Below, in pieces: positions 57,960 to 64,000 of a DNA stretch of 64,000 nt (positions are counted from its first letter, which is position 1; each line of letters opens with the position of its first letter). The notes beneath the pieces are model-generated. The model made no database searches, was not told the origin of the DNA, and saw only the letters and a list, made by a program, of their open reading frames with translations. Source of the DNA: Nocardioides scoriae. GTDB taxonomy: Bacteria > Actinomycetota > Actinomycetes > Propionibacteriales > Nocardioidaceae. The stretch lies in NCBI RefSeq assembly GCF_900104965.1, contig NZ_LT629757.1:434001-498000 (forward strand), read 5' to 3'. Both the position numbers and the translations under genes were made by a program.

Positions 57960-59633
57960 GTGAGTGAGAGCAACGACGGCATCAAGTTCGACGAGCTGGG
58001 CCTGGACCCGCGGGTGGAGAAGGTCCTCAAGGACGTCGGCTACGAGAGCCCCTCGGCGATCCAGGCGGAGGCGATCCCGCCGCTCCTCGACGGCCAGCAC
58101 GTCGTGGGCCTCGCCCAGACCGGCACCGGCAAGACGGCCGCGTTCGCGCTCCCGATCCTCTCGCGCATCGACATCAGCGAGGCCTCGCCCCAGGTGCTGG
58201 TGCTCGCCCCCACCCGCGAGCTCGCGCTGCAGGTCTCCGAGGCCTTCGGCCGCTACGGCTCCCACCTCAAGGGCCTGCACGTGCTCCCCGTCTACGGCGG
58301 CCAGGGGTACGGCGTGCAGCTCTCGGCGCTGCGCCGCGGCGTCCACGTCGTCGTCGGCACCCCCGGCCGGATCATGGACCACCTCGAGAAGGGCACGCTC
58401 GACCTGAGCGGCCTGCGCTTCGTGGTCCTCGACGAGGCCGACGAGATGCTCAACATGGGCTTCGCCGAGGACGTCGAGACGATCCTGGCCCGCACCCCCG
58501 AGGGCAAGCAGCTCGCACTGTTCAGCGCGACCATGCCCTCGCAGATCCGCCGCATCATCAAGCGCTACGCCCCCGGTGCCACCGAGATCACGGTGAAGTC
58601 GTCGCAGGGCACGGCCACCAACGTCAAGCAGCGCTACCTCAAGGTGCCGCACCCGCGGAAGGTCGACGCCCTCACGCGCATCCTCGAGGTCGAGAACTTC
58701 GACGGCATGATCGTCTTCGTCCGCACCAAGCACGCCACCGAGGAGCTCGCCGAGCGGCTCCGGGCCCGCGGCTTCGCGGCGACCGCCCTCAACGGCGACG
58801 TCGCCCAGGCCCAGCGCGAACGCACCATCGACCAGCTCCGCAAGGGCAAGCTCGACATCCTCGTGGCCACCGACGTCGCCGCCCGTGGCCTCGACGTCGA
58901 GCGGGTCAGCCACGTCATCAACTACGACATCCCCACCGACACCGAGTCCTACGTGCACCGCATCGGTCGCACGGGCCGGGCCGGTCGCAGCGGTGACGCG
59001 ATCTCGTTCGTGACGCCGCGCGAGAACTACCTGCTCCGGTCGATCGAGAAGGCCAACCGGACCACCCTTGAGCAGATGCAGCTGCCGACCGTCGAGGACG
59101 TCAACGCGTTCCGGGTCACCAAGTTCACCGAGGCGATCAGCCAGGCCCTCGGTGACTCGCAGCTCGGCGTCTTCCGCGAGCTCGTCGAGACGTACGCCGC
59201 GGAGCACGACGTGCCCGTCGCCGACGTCGCGGCCGCCGTGGCGGTGCTGGCCCAGGACGGCGAGCCGCTGTTCATCGAGGACATGCCCGAGCCCGCCCCC
59301 GAGCGCCGCGAGCGCCGCGAGAGCGGCAGCAACCTGGTGCCGTGGAAGATCCAGGTCGGCAAGCGCCACCGCGTGGAGCCCCGGATGATCGTCGGTGCGC
59401 TCGCCAACGAGGGCGGCCTCAAGCGCTCGGACTTCGGCCGCATCGACATCAAGCCGGCCTTCACGGTCGTCGAGCTGCCCGCGGACCTGTCGCAGGAGAC
59501 GCTGGCCAAGCTCGCCGACACGCGCATCTCCGGCATCCTCATCGACCTGCAGCCCGACCGCGGCCCGCGTCGCTCCGGCCCGCCCCGGCACCACGACGGT
59601 CCTCCGCACAAGAAGCCCCGCCACAAGGGCTGA
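57960..59633 (+). CDS. DEAD-box ATP-dependent RNA helicase (DeaD/CsdA-like)
   Basis: 557 residues. Q motif FDELGLDPRVEKVLKDVGY (from residue 10) and SAIQAEAIP, motif I AQTGTGKT (52-59), Ia LAPTRELALQV, Ib GTPGRIMDHL, II VLDEADEMLNMGF (about 158), III LFSATMP, IV VFVRTK, V ATDVAARGLDVERV, VI HRIGRTGRAGRSG (about 334). The C-terminal DbpA-like RNA-binding domain is VPWKIQVGKRHRVEPRMIVG, and the tail is basic (HHDGPPHKKPRHKG). It unwinds RNA in ribosome assembly or cold adaptation. GTG 57960 lies 6 nt after TATCCT, so leaderless. Confidence 0.96.
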   Translation: MSESNDGIKFDELGLDPRVEKVLKDVGYESPSAIQAEAIPPLLDGQHVVGLAQTGTGKTAAFALPILSRIDISEASPQVLVLAPTRELALQVSEAFGRYGSHLKGLHVLPVYGGQGYGVQLSALRRGVHVVVGTPGRIMDHLEKGTLDLSGLRFVVLDEADEMLNMGFAEDVETILARTPEGKQLALFSATMPSQIRRIIKRYAPGATEITVKSSQGTATNVKQRYLKVPHPRKVDALTRILEVENFDGMIVFVRTKHATEELAERLRARGFAATALNGDVAQAQRERTIDQLRKGKLDILVATDVAARGLDVERVSHVINYDIPTDTESYVHRIGRTGRAGRSGDAISFVTPRENYLLRSIEKANRTTLEQMQLPTVEDVNAFRVTKFTEAISQALGDSQLGVFRELVETYAAEHDVPVADVAAAVAVLAQDGEPLFIEDMPEPAPERRERRESGSNLVPWKIQVGKRHRVEPRMIVGALANEGGLKRSDFGRIDIKPAFTVVELPADLSQETLAKLADTRISGILIDLQPDRGPRRSGPPRHHDGPPHKKPRHKG

Positions 59634-59651
59634 GCCCGGCCCGACCGGCCC

Positions 59652-59674
59652 CCGGCCGGCCTCAGGCCAGCCGG
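59652..59674. terminator. GC-rich inverted repeat between helicase and phosphatase genes
   Basis: CCGGCCGGCCT and AGGCCAGCCGG (one mismatch) flank a single base and include the stop codon of the convergent phosphatase gene. A plausible bidirectional terminator, weaker than the others. Confidence 0.5.
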
Positions 59675-61449
59675 GGTGCCCCCGCGCGCCCGACGGCCCG
59701 CAGCAGCAGCACCGCGAGGTCGTCGGCCAGGGCGGGGCCGTGGAAGCGTCGCGGCGCCTGCACCAGCTCGTCGGCGACCTCGGCCAGCGACTCCCGGCGC
59801 AGGCGTCCCAGCACGTCCTCGACCCGCCCGGTCCCGAACATCTCGTGCCCGCGTCGCGCCTCGACCAGCCCGTCGGTGAACAGGCACAGCAGGTCGCCGG
59901 GCTCGAGCACGACGGTGACGTCGTGCCACTCGCCGTCCTCGAGGAGCGCCAGCACGGTGCCGAGCTCCCCGACCGGGACCACCTCGCCGTCGCGACGGCT
60001 GAGCAGCGGCGGGTGGTGGCCGGCCAGGCTCACCGTGACCTGGACGGTGTCGGCGGCGGGGCGCACGACGGCGTACGCCAGGGTGGCGTGGCGCTCGAGC
60101 TCCGTGGCGTGCAGCAGCTGGTGGTTGAGCCGCGCGAGGGTGCGGCTCGGCGGGTGCCGCGTGGTGGCGAGCGCGCGCAGCGTGTAGCGCGCCATCGCGG
60201 TCACGGCCGCCGCCTCGGCGCCCTTGCCGCTGACGTCGCCCAGCACCACGCCCCAGGCGTCGTCCTCGAGCGGGAAGACGTCGAAGAAGTCGCCGCCGAT
60301 CTCGTGGCCGTCGCCGGCGGGCTCGTAGCGCCCCACCGCCTCCATCCCGGGCATCGGCGGCAGCTCGCCGGGGGTGAGGCTCTGCTGCAGCGCCGCGGCG
60401 ACGCGGGAGCGCTCGACCAGCAGCTCCGCCAGCGTCTCCTCGACCCGAAGCCGGTCGGTGACGTCGTGGAGGATGACGAGCTCGCCCGCGGCGCGCCCGC
60501 CCGTGTCCTGCAGCGGGTCGCGGCGCACCTCGAAGGTGCGCGCCCCGCTCTCGGCGTGGGGAAGCGCGACCAGGTCGCGGCCGTCCTGGCCGACGGCGCC
60601 GGAGGTGGCGAGGACCTCCTCCAGCGCGTGCCCGACCAGGCGCGAGCGCGAGGCGCCGAGCAGGTCGGTGGCCGCGGGGTTGGCGTCGGTCAGCCGTCCG
60701 AAGGCGTCGACGACGAGCACCCCGTCGACCATGTGCTCGACCACGGCGCTGCGCGCCAGCGGCGCCAGCTGCACCAGCCGCTCCCGGAACAGCCCCCACA
60801 CGAGCACGGCGCCGGTGAGGATGAAGGCGAACGGCGTCAGGTCGAGCCGGGCGGACCACCCCACCTCGAAGTTGTGCAGCAGGTTGACCACCCAGGGCAG
60901 CAGGGCTGCCGCGACCAGCACCAGCGCCATCCGCCGGTAGGTGCCCGAGAGCCGCACCATGCTGACCAGGAACAGACCGGTGGCCACGACGATCAGCAGG
61001 TTGGAGTAGGCGAGGTGCACCCAGAACAGCGGCCCGGTCCCCACCACGGGCAGCTCCTGCTCGGACGCCCCGGGCGGGTAGCTGTGGACCAGGTCGTGGG
61101 TCGCCGGCAGCGCCAGGGCGGCCAGCAGGAGCACCGGCTCGACGGCCAGCAGCACCAGCGTGCGACGGGTCGCCAGCCGGCCGCGGTCGGTGTACTCCAG
61201 CACGAAGACCAGCCAGGCCGGGGCGAGGAAGGCGATGCCGAGGTACTTCAGGTCGCCCCACAGCGACTTGGTGGGCACGTCGGCCGCACCCAGCTCCAGG
61301 GCGTAGGCCAGGCCCCACCACGCGACGCTGGTCAGCAGCACCGCCAGGGCGACGCCGGCGCGCGAGCTGCGCCGCCACCCGACGTACGCCGCCAGGGCCG
61401 CGAGCATCAGGCCCGTCGCCGTCATCAGCGCGGTCAGCAGCGTCAGCAC
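59662..61449 (-). CDS. SpoIIE-type PP2C phosphatase with membrane and PAS domains
   Basis: 595 residues. Residues 1-225 hold seven hydrophobic helices in the style of 7TM histidine-kinase N-terminal domains. A PAS domain follows: MVDGVLVVDAFGRLTDANPA, then VILHDVTDRLRVEETL as the PAC end. The PP2C/RsbU phosphatase has GGDFFDVFPLEDDAWGVVLG (metal Asp residues), DVSGKGAEAAAVTAMARY, YAVVRPAADTVQVTVSLAGH and LCLFTDGLVEARR. It dephosphorylates anti-anti-sigma factors or other phosphoproteins in stress signalling; no such partner is next to it. The GTG at 61449 has no good ribosome site. Confidence 0.92.
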   Translation of the reverse strand: MLTLLTALMTATGLMLAALAAYVGWRRSSRAGVALAVLLTSVAWWGLAYALELGAADVPTKSLWGDLKYLGIAFLAPAWLVFVLEYTDRGRLATRRTLVLLAVEPVLLLAALALPATHDLVHSYPPGASEQELPVVGTGPLFWVHLAYSNLLIVVATGLFLVSMVRLSGTYRRMALVLVAAALLPWVVNLLHNFEVGWSARLDLTPFAFILTGAVLVWGLFRERLVQLAPLARSAVVEHMVDGVLVVDAFGRLTDANPAATDLLGASRSRLVGHALEEVLATSGAVGQDGRDLVALPHAESGARTFEVRRDPLQDTGGRAAGELVILHDVTDRLRVEETLAELLVERSRVAAALQQSLTPGELPPMPGMEAVGRYEPAGDGHEIGGDFFDVFPLEDDAWGVVLGDVSGKGAEAAAVTAMARYTLRALATTRHPPSRTLARLNHQLLHATELERHATLAYAVVRPAADTVQVTVSLAGHHPPLLSRRDGEVVPVGELGTVLALLEDGEWHDVTVVLEPGDLLCLFTDGLVEARRGHEMFGTGRVEDVLGRLRRESLAEVADELVQAPRRFHGPALADDLAVLLLRAVGRAGAPRLA

Positions 61450-61569
61450 GCGGTCGCGACCTGCAGGCTGGTCAGCACGGGCACCCCCTGGGCACGTCCC
61501 CTCCGGGACCGGGGCGGGAGGACCCGCCCGTCACCCACGGTACGCCGCCGCGGGCCGCAGCCGTGCAGG

Positions 61570-62202
61570 TCAGCCCGTGGGTCCGGCGCCCGGCGACGCC
61601 GGGGCGGCCCCGAGGCCCCGCGCCGCCTCCCGGATCAGCAGCTGGATCGGCTCGCCGGCCCGCCCGGCCGGCGTCCCGCCCGTCATCGCGGCCGAGACCT
61701 GCTCGGCCAGCAGCGCGAGCTTGACGTTGTAGCGGTTGGAGATGCCGCGGAGTAGCTCGAAGGCGGCCCGCTCGGTGATGGCGTACGTCGCCATCAGCGC
61801 CCCCTTGACCTGCTCGATCGAGGGCCGGTGCTCCCCGGCCGACCCGACCGCGCCCGCCACGATCCGCGCGGCGTCCTCGGTGACGTCGGCGACCACCCCG
61901 TCGACCAGCACCGGCCGGCCCTGCTCGTCGTGCGCCACCCGGCCCAGCACGCTCAGCACCCGCTCGCCCCCGTTGGTCGCGAAGGCGTGCTGCGCCACGA
62001 ACGAGCGGTGGTCCTGCACGGCGCCGGCCAGCTGCTCGGCGAACCGCTTGCGGGCGTCGGGCGCCAGCTGGTCCACCCACGACGACAGCGTCGCTCCGCA
62101 CCCGGTCATCGCCCGCAGCTCGGGGGAGACCCGCGACTGCCCCGTAGCCAGGTCGAGCGTCCAGCGCCCGGTGACCGGGAGTGGCGGTGGCGTGAGGGGC
62201 AC
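61570..62202 (-). CDS. PAS-ANTAR domain RNA-binding regulator
   Basis: 210 residues. A PAS-like N terminus (GRWTLDLATGQSRVSPEL, then GRPVLVDGVVADVTED) is joined to an ANTAR helix bundle: IEQVKGALMATYAITERAAF, then LLRGISNRYNVKLALLAEQV (about residues 130-170). Actinobacterial ANTAR proteins bind paired hexanucleotide loops in mRNA leaders and prevent termination. The conserved A-x-G-x-(L/I)-M start of ANTAR is present (KGALM). The GTG at 62202 is the first start before the PAS part. The target RNA is unknown. Confidence 0.9.
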   Translation of the reverse strand: MPLTPPPLPVTGRWTLDLATGQSRVSPELRAMTGCGATLSSWVDQLAPDARKRFAEQLAGAVQDHRSFVAQHAFATNGGERVLSVLGRVAHDEQGRPVLVDGVVADVTEDAARIVAGAVGSAGEHRPSIEQVKGALMATYAITERAAFELLRGISNRYNVKLALLAEQVSAAMTGGTPAGRAGEPIQLLIREAARGLGAAPASPGAGPTG

Positions 62203-62339
62203 GGGTCGATGAGTCCTTCGTCGTACGGTCGAGAGGAGCCGCGCTGCAGGACTCGACGCCTATTGTGCCCAATGGTGCGGGCTGGTGGACAGGGTGTCCG
62301 GCACGGTGGGTGGTCCGGCGGTGGCGCGGCCGTGGGCCC

Positions 62340-62345
62340 TAGGCT
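62340..62345 (+). promoter_or_regulatory. tRNA promoter -10 candidate (TAGGCT)
   Basis: TAGGCT lies 23 nt before the mature 5' end of the CAT-anticodon tRNA, in a 166-bp gap otherwise without features. Confidence 0.45.
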
Positions 62346-62368
62346 GCTGGATCGGGCCGCGAGCCCGC

Positions 62369-62442
62369 GGGGCGGTAGCTCAGTCGGTCAGAGCAGAGGA
62401 CTCATAATCCTTGGGTCGTGGGTTCGAGCCCCACCCGCCCTA
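62369..62442 (+). tRNA. tRNA with CAT anticodon, probably elongator tRNA-Met
   Basis: 74 nt, full cloverleaf: acceptor GGGGCGG with CCGCCCT, D arm GCTC/GAGC, anticodon arm GAGGA-CTCATAA-TCCTT (anticodon CAT), T arm GTGGG-TTCGAGC-CCCAC, discriminator A. The anticodon stem lacks the three G-C pairs of initiators and the D stem has C11-G24, so it is not tRNA-fMet. Elongator Met is most likely; a lysidine-modified tRNA-Ile2 cannot be excluded. The first acceptor pair is a G1-U72 wobble. CCA is not encoded (CGC follows A73). Confidence 0.93.
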
Positions 62443-62454
62443 CGCAGCACTTCC

Positions 62455-62460
62455 TAGACT
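62455..62460 (+). promoter_or_regulatory. Candidate -10 (TAGACT), leaderless start of the SDR gene
   Basis: TAGACT ends 6 nt before ATG 62467 and starts 12 nt after the tRNA 3' end, so the SDR has its own promoter pressed against the tRNA. Confidence 0.5.
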
Positions 62461-62466
62461 CCCCGC

Positions 62467-63252
62467 ATGGATCTCGAACTGCGCGACGCGCTCGTCCTGG
62501 TCACCGGCGGCAGCAAGGGCATCGGCCTGGCGTGCGCCGAGGTCGCCCTCGCGGAGGGGGCGCGGGTCGCGCTCGTCTCGCGCAGCCAGGACCACCTCGA
62601 CGCCGCTGCCGAGCGGCTCGGGGCGGGCGAGCGCGTGCGGACCTTCGCGGCCGACCTGACCGACCCGCAGCAGGCGCTCGACGTCGTCGCCCGGGTCGAG
62701 GCGGAGGCCGGACCGGTGGACGTGCTGGTCTGCTCGGCGGGCGCCGCGCGGCGCACGCCGTACCCGGAGCTCGACGCCGCTGCGTGGAGCGGCGCCATGC
62801 AGGCGAAGTTCTTCACCTACGTCCACGTCATCGACCCGGTCGTGAAGGCGATGGCGGCGCGCGGGCGCGGCAGCATCGTCAACGTGATCGGCTTCGGCGG
62901 CAAGCTCGCCAACCCCACCCACCTCGCCGGCGGCGCCGCCAACGCGGCGCTGATGCTGGCCACGGCCGGGCTGGCCAACGCCTACGGGCCCCAGGGCGTC
63001 CGCGTCAACGCGGTCAACCCCGCCGGCACGCTCACCGAGCGGCTCGGCGAGGGCATCAAGGCCGCCGCCCGCCTCGAGGGCATCTCCGAGGACGAGGCCC
63101 TGGCCCGCCAGACCGCCGGCGCCCCGCTGGGACGCCTCGCGGAGCCGCGGGAGGTCGCCGAGACGGTGATGTACCTCGCCTCCGCCCGCGCCAGCTACGT
63201 CAACGGCAGCATCGTCTCGATGGACGGCGGGGCCGCCCCGATCGTGGTGTGA
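62467..63252 (+). CDS. Short-chain dehydrogenase/reductase family protein lacking the Tyr-Lys pair
   Basis: 261 residues. NAD(P) site ALVLVTGGSKGIGLACAEVA (TGGSKGIG, about residues 12-19), FAADLTDPQQA, VLVCSAGAARRTPYPE (N-A-G replaced by C-S-A-G), SIVNVIGFGGKLANP. Where the catalytic Y-x-x-x-K should lie, the sequence reads THLAGGAANAALMLATAG, without Tyr or Lys. The C-terminal GVRVNAVNPAGTLTERL and YVNGSIVSMDGG are normal. So it is a divergent SDR related to the BKR-like subgroup, with altered or absent reductase chemistry. ATG lies 6 nt after TAGACT. Confidence 0.88.
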   Translation: MDLELRDALVLVTGGSKGIGLACAEVALAEGARVALVSRSQDHLDAAAERLGAGERVRTFAADLTDPQQALDVVARVEAEAGPVDVLVCSAGAARRTPYPELDAAAWSGAMQAKFFTYVHVIDPVVKAMAARGRGSIVNVIGFGGKLANPTHLAGGAANAALMLATAGLANAYGPQGVRVNAVNPAGTLTERLGEGIKAAARLEGISEDEALARQTAGAPLGRLAEPREVAETVMYLASARASYVNGSIVSMDGGAAPIVV

Positions 63253-63333
63253 GGCGACGTCTCCTCGCGGACCCTGACCGGTCGGTGGTCCAGCCCCGGT
63301 GCGATCGAGCGCGGTCGTGGTCGGCCGGACCAG

Positions 63334-63384
63334 GTGATCGTGTGGGTCCTGGGTCACCTGGTGACGCGGATCCCACACGATCAC
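63334..63384. repeat. Twin hairpin element 1
   Basis: Perfect 13-bp arms GTGATCGTGTGGG (63334-63346) and CCCACACGATCAC (63372-63384) enclose a 25-nt centre whose middle, GTCACCTGGTGAC, is itself nearly symmetrical. Confidence 0.8.
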
Positions 63385-63395
63385 GGTCGGTGGTC

Positions 63396-63440
63396 ATCGG
63401 GGAGGTCTGCTGCCACCAGGTGACAGCGATCCTCCCCGAT
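63396..63440. repeat. Twin hairpin element 2
   Basis: Perfect 10-bp arms ATCGGGGAGG (63396-63405) and CCTCCCCGAT (63431-63440) enclose a 25-nt centre matching that of element 1 at 17 of 25 positions, although the arms are unrelated. The 346-bp gap 63253-63598 contains these elements and REP cluster 4 but no gene. Confidence 0.8.
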
Positions 63441-63479
63441 CCACTGGTCGGGGTCGGGGTGGAGCCGGTGAGCGGCCCG

Positions 63480-63523
63480 GACGTCGTGCGAGGTGGTCGC
63501 CGGGACGACCCGCTCGCATGACG
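63480..63523. repeat. REP-like repeat cluster 4 (inverted pair)
   Basis: A reversed copy (63480-63496, GACGTCGTGCGAGGTGG) and a forward copy (63508-63523, ending CTCGCATGACG) face each other and can form a stem between the convergent SDR and oligopeptidase genes. Confidence 0.65.
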
Positions 63524-63598
63524 CACGCCGGTGCCGAGCAGCCAGCCGTACGACGCGCGCCCACGCCGGGCGACCCGCGACCACCTTGGATCGACGCC

Positions 63599-64000
63599 TC
63601 AGGCGAGGCCGAGCCGGTCGAGGATCCAGGCGAGGGTGAAGGCGCGGTCCTTCCAGGCCTGGTAGCGGCCGGAGACGCCGCCGTGGCCGGCGGCCATCTC
63701 GGTGCGGAGCAGGACGTCGGGGCGGCGGTCGGGGGCGCTGGCGCGGAGCCGGGAGACCCACTTGGCGGGCTCGACGTAGAGCACCCGGGTGTCGTTGAGC
63801 GAGGTCTCGGCGAGGATCGGGGGGTAGGGGCCCGAGGTCACGTTGTCGTACGGCGCGTACGACGCGATGTAGTCGTAGACCTCCGGGTCCGCCTCGGGGT
63901 TGCCCCACTCGTCGTACTCCGTGACCGTCAGCGGGAGCGACGCGTCGAGCATGGTGGTGAGGTTGTCGACGAAGGGCACCCCGGCCACCACGCCGTCGAA
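63599..64000 (-). CDS. ptrB: Oligopeptidase B (S9A prolyl oligopeptidase family), C-terminal part
   Basis: The last 133 residues of a leftward gene that continues past the right edge. FDGVVAGVPFVDNLTTMLD, SLPLTVTEYDEWGNP, IASYAPYDNVTSGPYPPILA, SLNDTRVLYVEPAKWVSRLR and the catalytic-His segment EMAAGHGGVSGRYQAW are the standard C-terminal blocks of oligopeptidase B. The triad Asp is in SLNDTRV and the His in AGHGG; the Ser is outside. It cleaves small peptides after basic residues. The frame is open to the window end. Confidence 0.92.
   Translation of the reverse strand, partial: FDGVVAGVPFVDNLTTMLDASLPLTVTEYDEWGNPEADPEVYDYIASYAPYDNVTSGPYPPILAETSLNDTRVLYVEPAKWVSRLRASAPDRRPDVLLRTEMAAGHGGVSGRYQAWKDRAFTLAWILDRLGLA

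Overview
The window is 64 kb of very GC-rich DNA (third codon positions almost always G or C, many GTG starts, dense gene packing, frequent 4-nt ATGA/GTGA overlaps). It is a piece of an actinobacterial chromosome. The backbone order lepA ... acyl-CoA ligase ... hemW - DUF3097 ... hrcA - dnaJ - rsmE ... phoH - ybeY - CNNM/CBS protein - cytidine-deaminase-like ... era ... dgt ... dnaG is the conserved actinobacterial housekeeping cluster. Base composition, the DUF3097/hemW pairing, the dispersed CCTCAGGGACCGAGG palindromes and the 10-methyl fatty acid genes point to Nocardioides or a close relative (inference; no 16S gene is present). About 64 protein genes and two tRNA genes are supported. No prophage, transposase or CRISPR array is visible.

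Left part (1-15.3 kb): the tail of an S9 peptidase, lepA, a DUF1810 gene, a divergent MFS exporter/TetR pair with three operator-like palindromes, a leftward run amidase - luciferase-like flavin oxidoreductase - FAD oxidoreductase - small CxxC protein, a streptomycin-kinase-like gene, an ECF42-type sigma factor coupled to its DGPF/YCII partner, a MOSC protein, a sulfotransferase and a beta-propeller protein. Middle left (15.3-29.2 kb): long-chain acyl-CoA ligase, a secreted intradiol-dioxygenase-like lipoprotein, a secreted propeller protein, hemW, DUF3097, a PadR/DUF1707 pair, a short-chain fatty acid transporter, a 44-codon ORF coupled to a winged-helix regulator behind an AT-rich operator, an MBL hydrolase, then hrcA-dnaJ-rsmE behind a CIRCE operator.

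Middle right (29.2-47 kb): an ECF sigma factor with a GerMN/Gmad2 membrane protein, a HIT protein coupled to a copper-monooxygenase-like lipoprotein, a degenerate receiver protein, phoH-ybeY-CBS-cda-like, then three genes (tmsA-like, tmsB-like, siderophore-interacting reductase) placed before era. These probably make 10-methyl branched fatty acids. After era lies a 330-bp block of 32-bp repeats in two opposed arrays, followed by an ABC exporter with a DesKR-type two-component system, and dgt.

Right part (47-64 kb): a hydroxyacid dehydrogenase, a four-gene membrane operon (holin-like, DUF3618, BrkB, YtxH-like), a PAS hybrid histidine kinase, dnaG, tRNA-Asn, a SulP transporter, a PIG-L deacetylase, a DEAD-box helicase, a SpoIIE-type phosphatase, an ANTAR protein, a CAT-anticodon tRNA, an SDR and the C-terminal part of oligopeptidase B.

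Three things recur at the DNA level. First, many genes lack a Shine-Dalgarno and instead have a TANNNT hexamer 6-7 nt before the start codon, the signature of leaderless mRNAs. Second, a REP-like family with core CCACCTCGYACGACGTC sits beside gene 3' ends at four places. Third, strong hairpins sit between convergent genes. The most unusual non-coding structures are the inverted 32-bp arrays after era and a pair of hairpins near 63.4 kb that share a 25-nt centre but have different stems.
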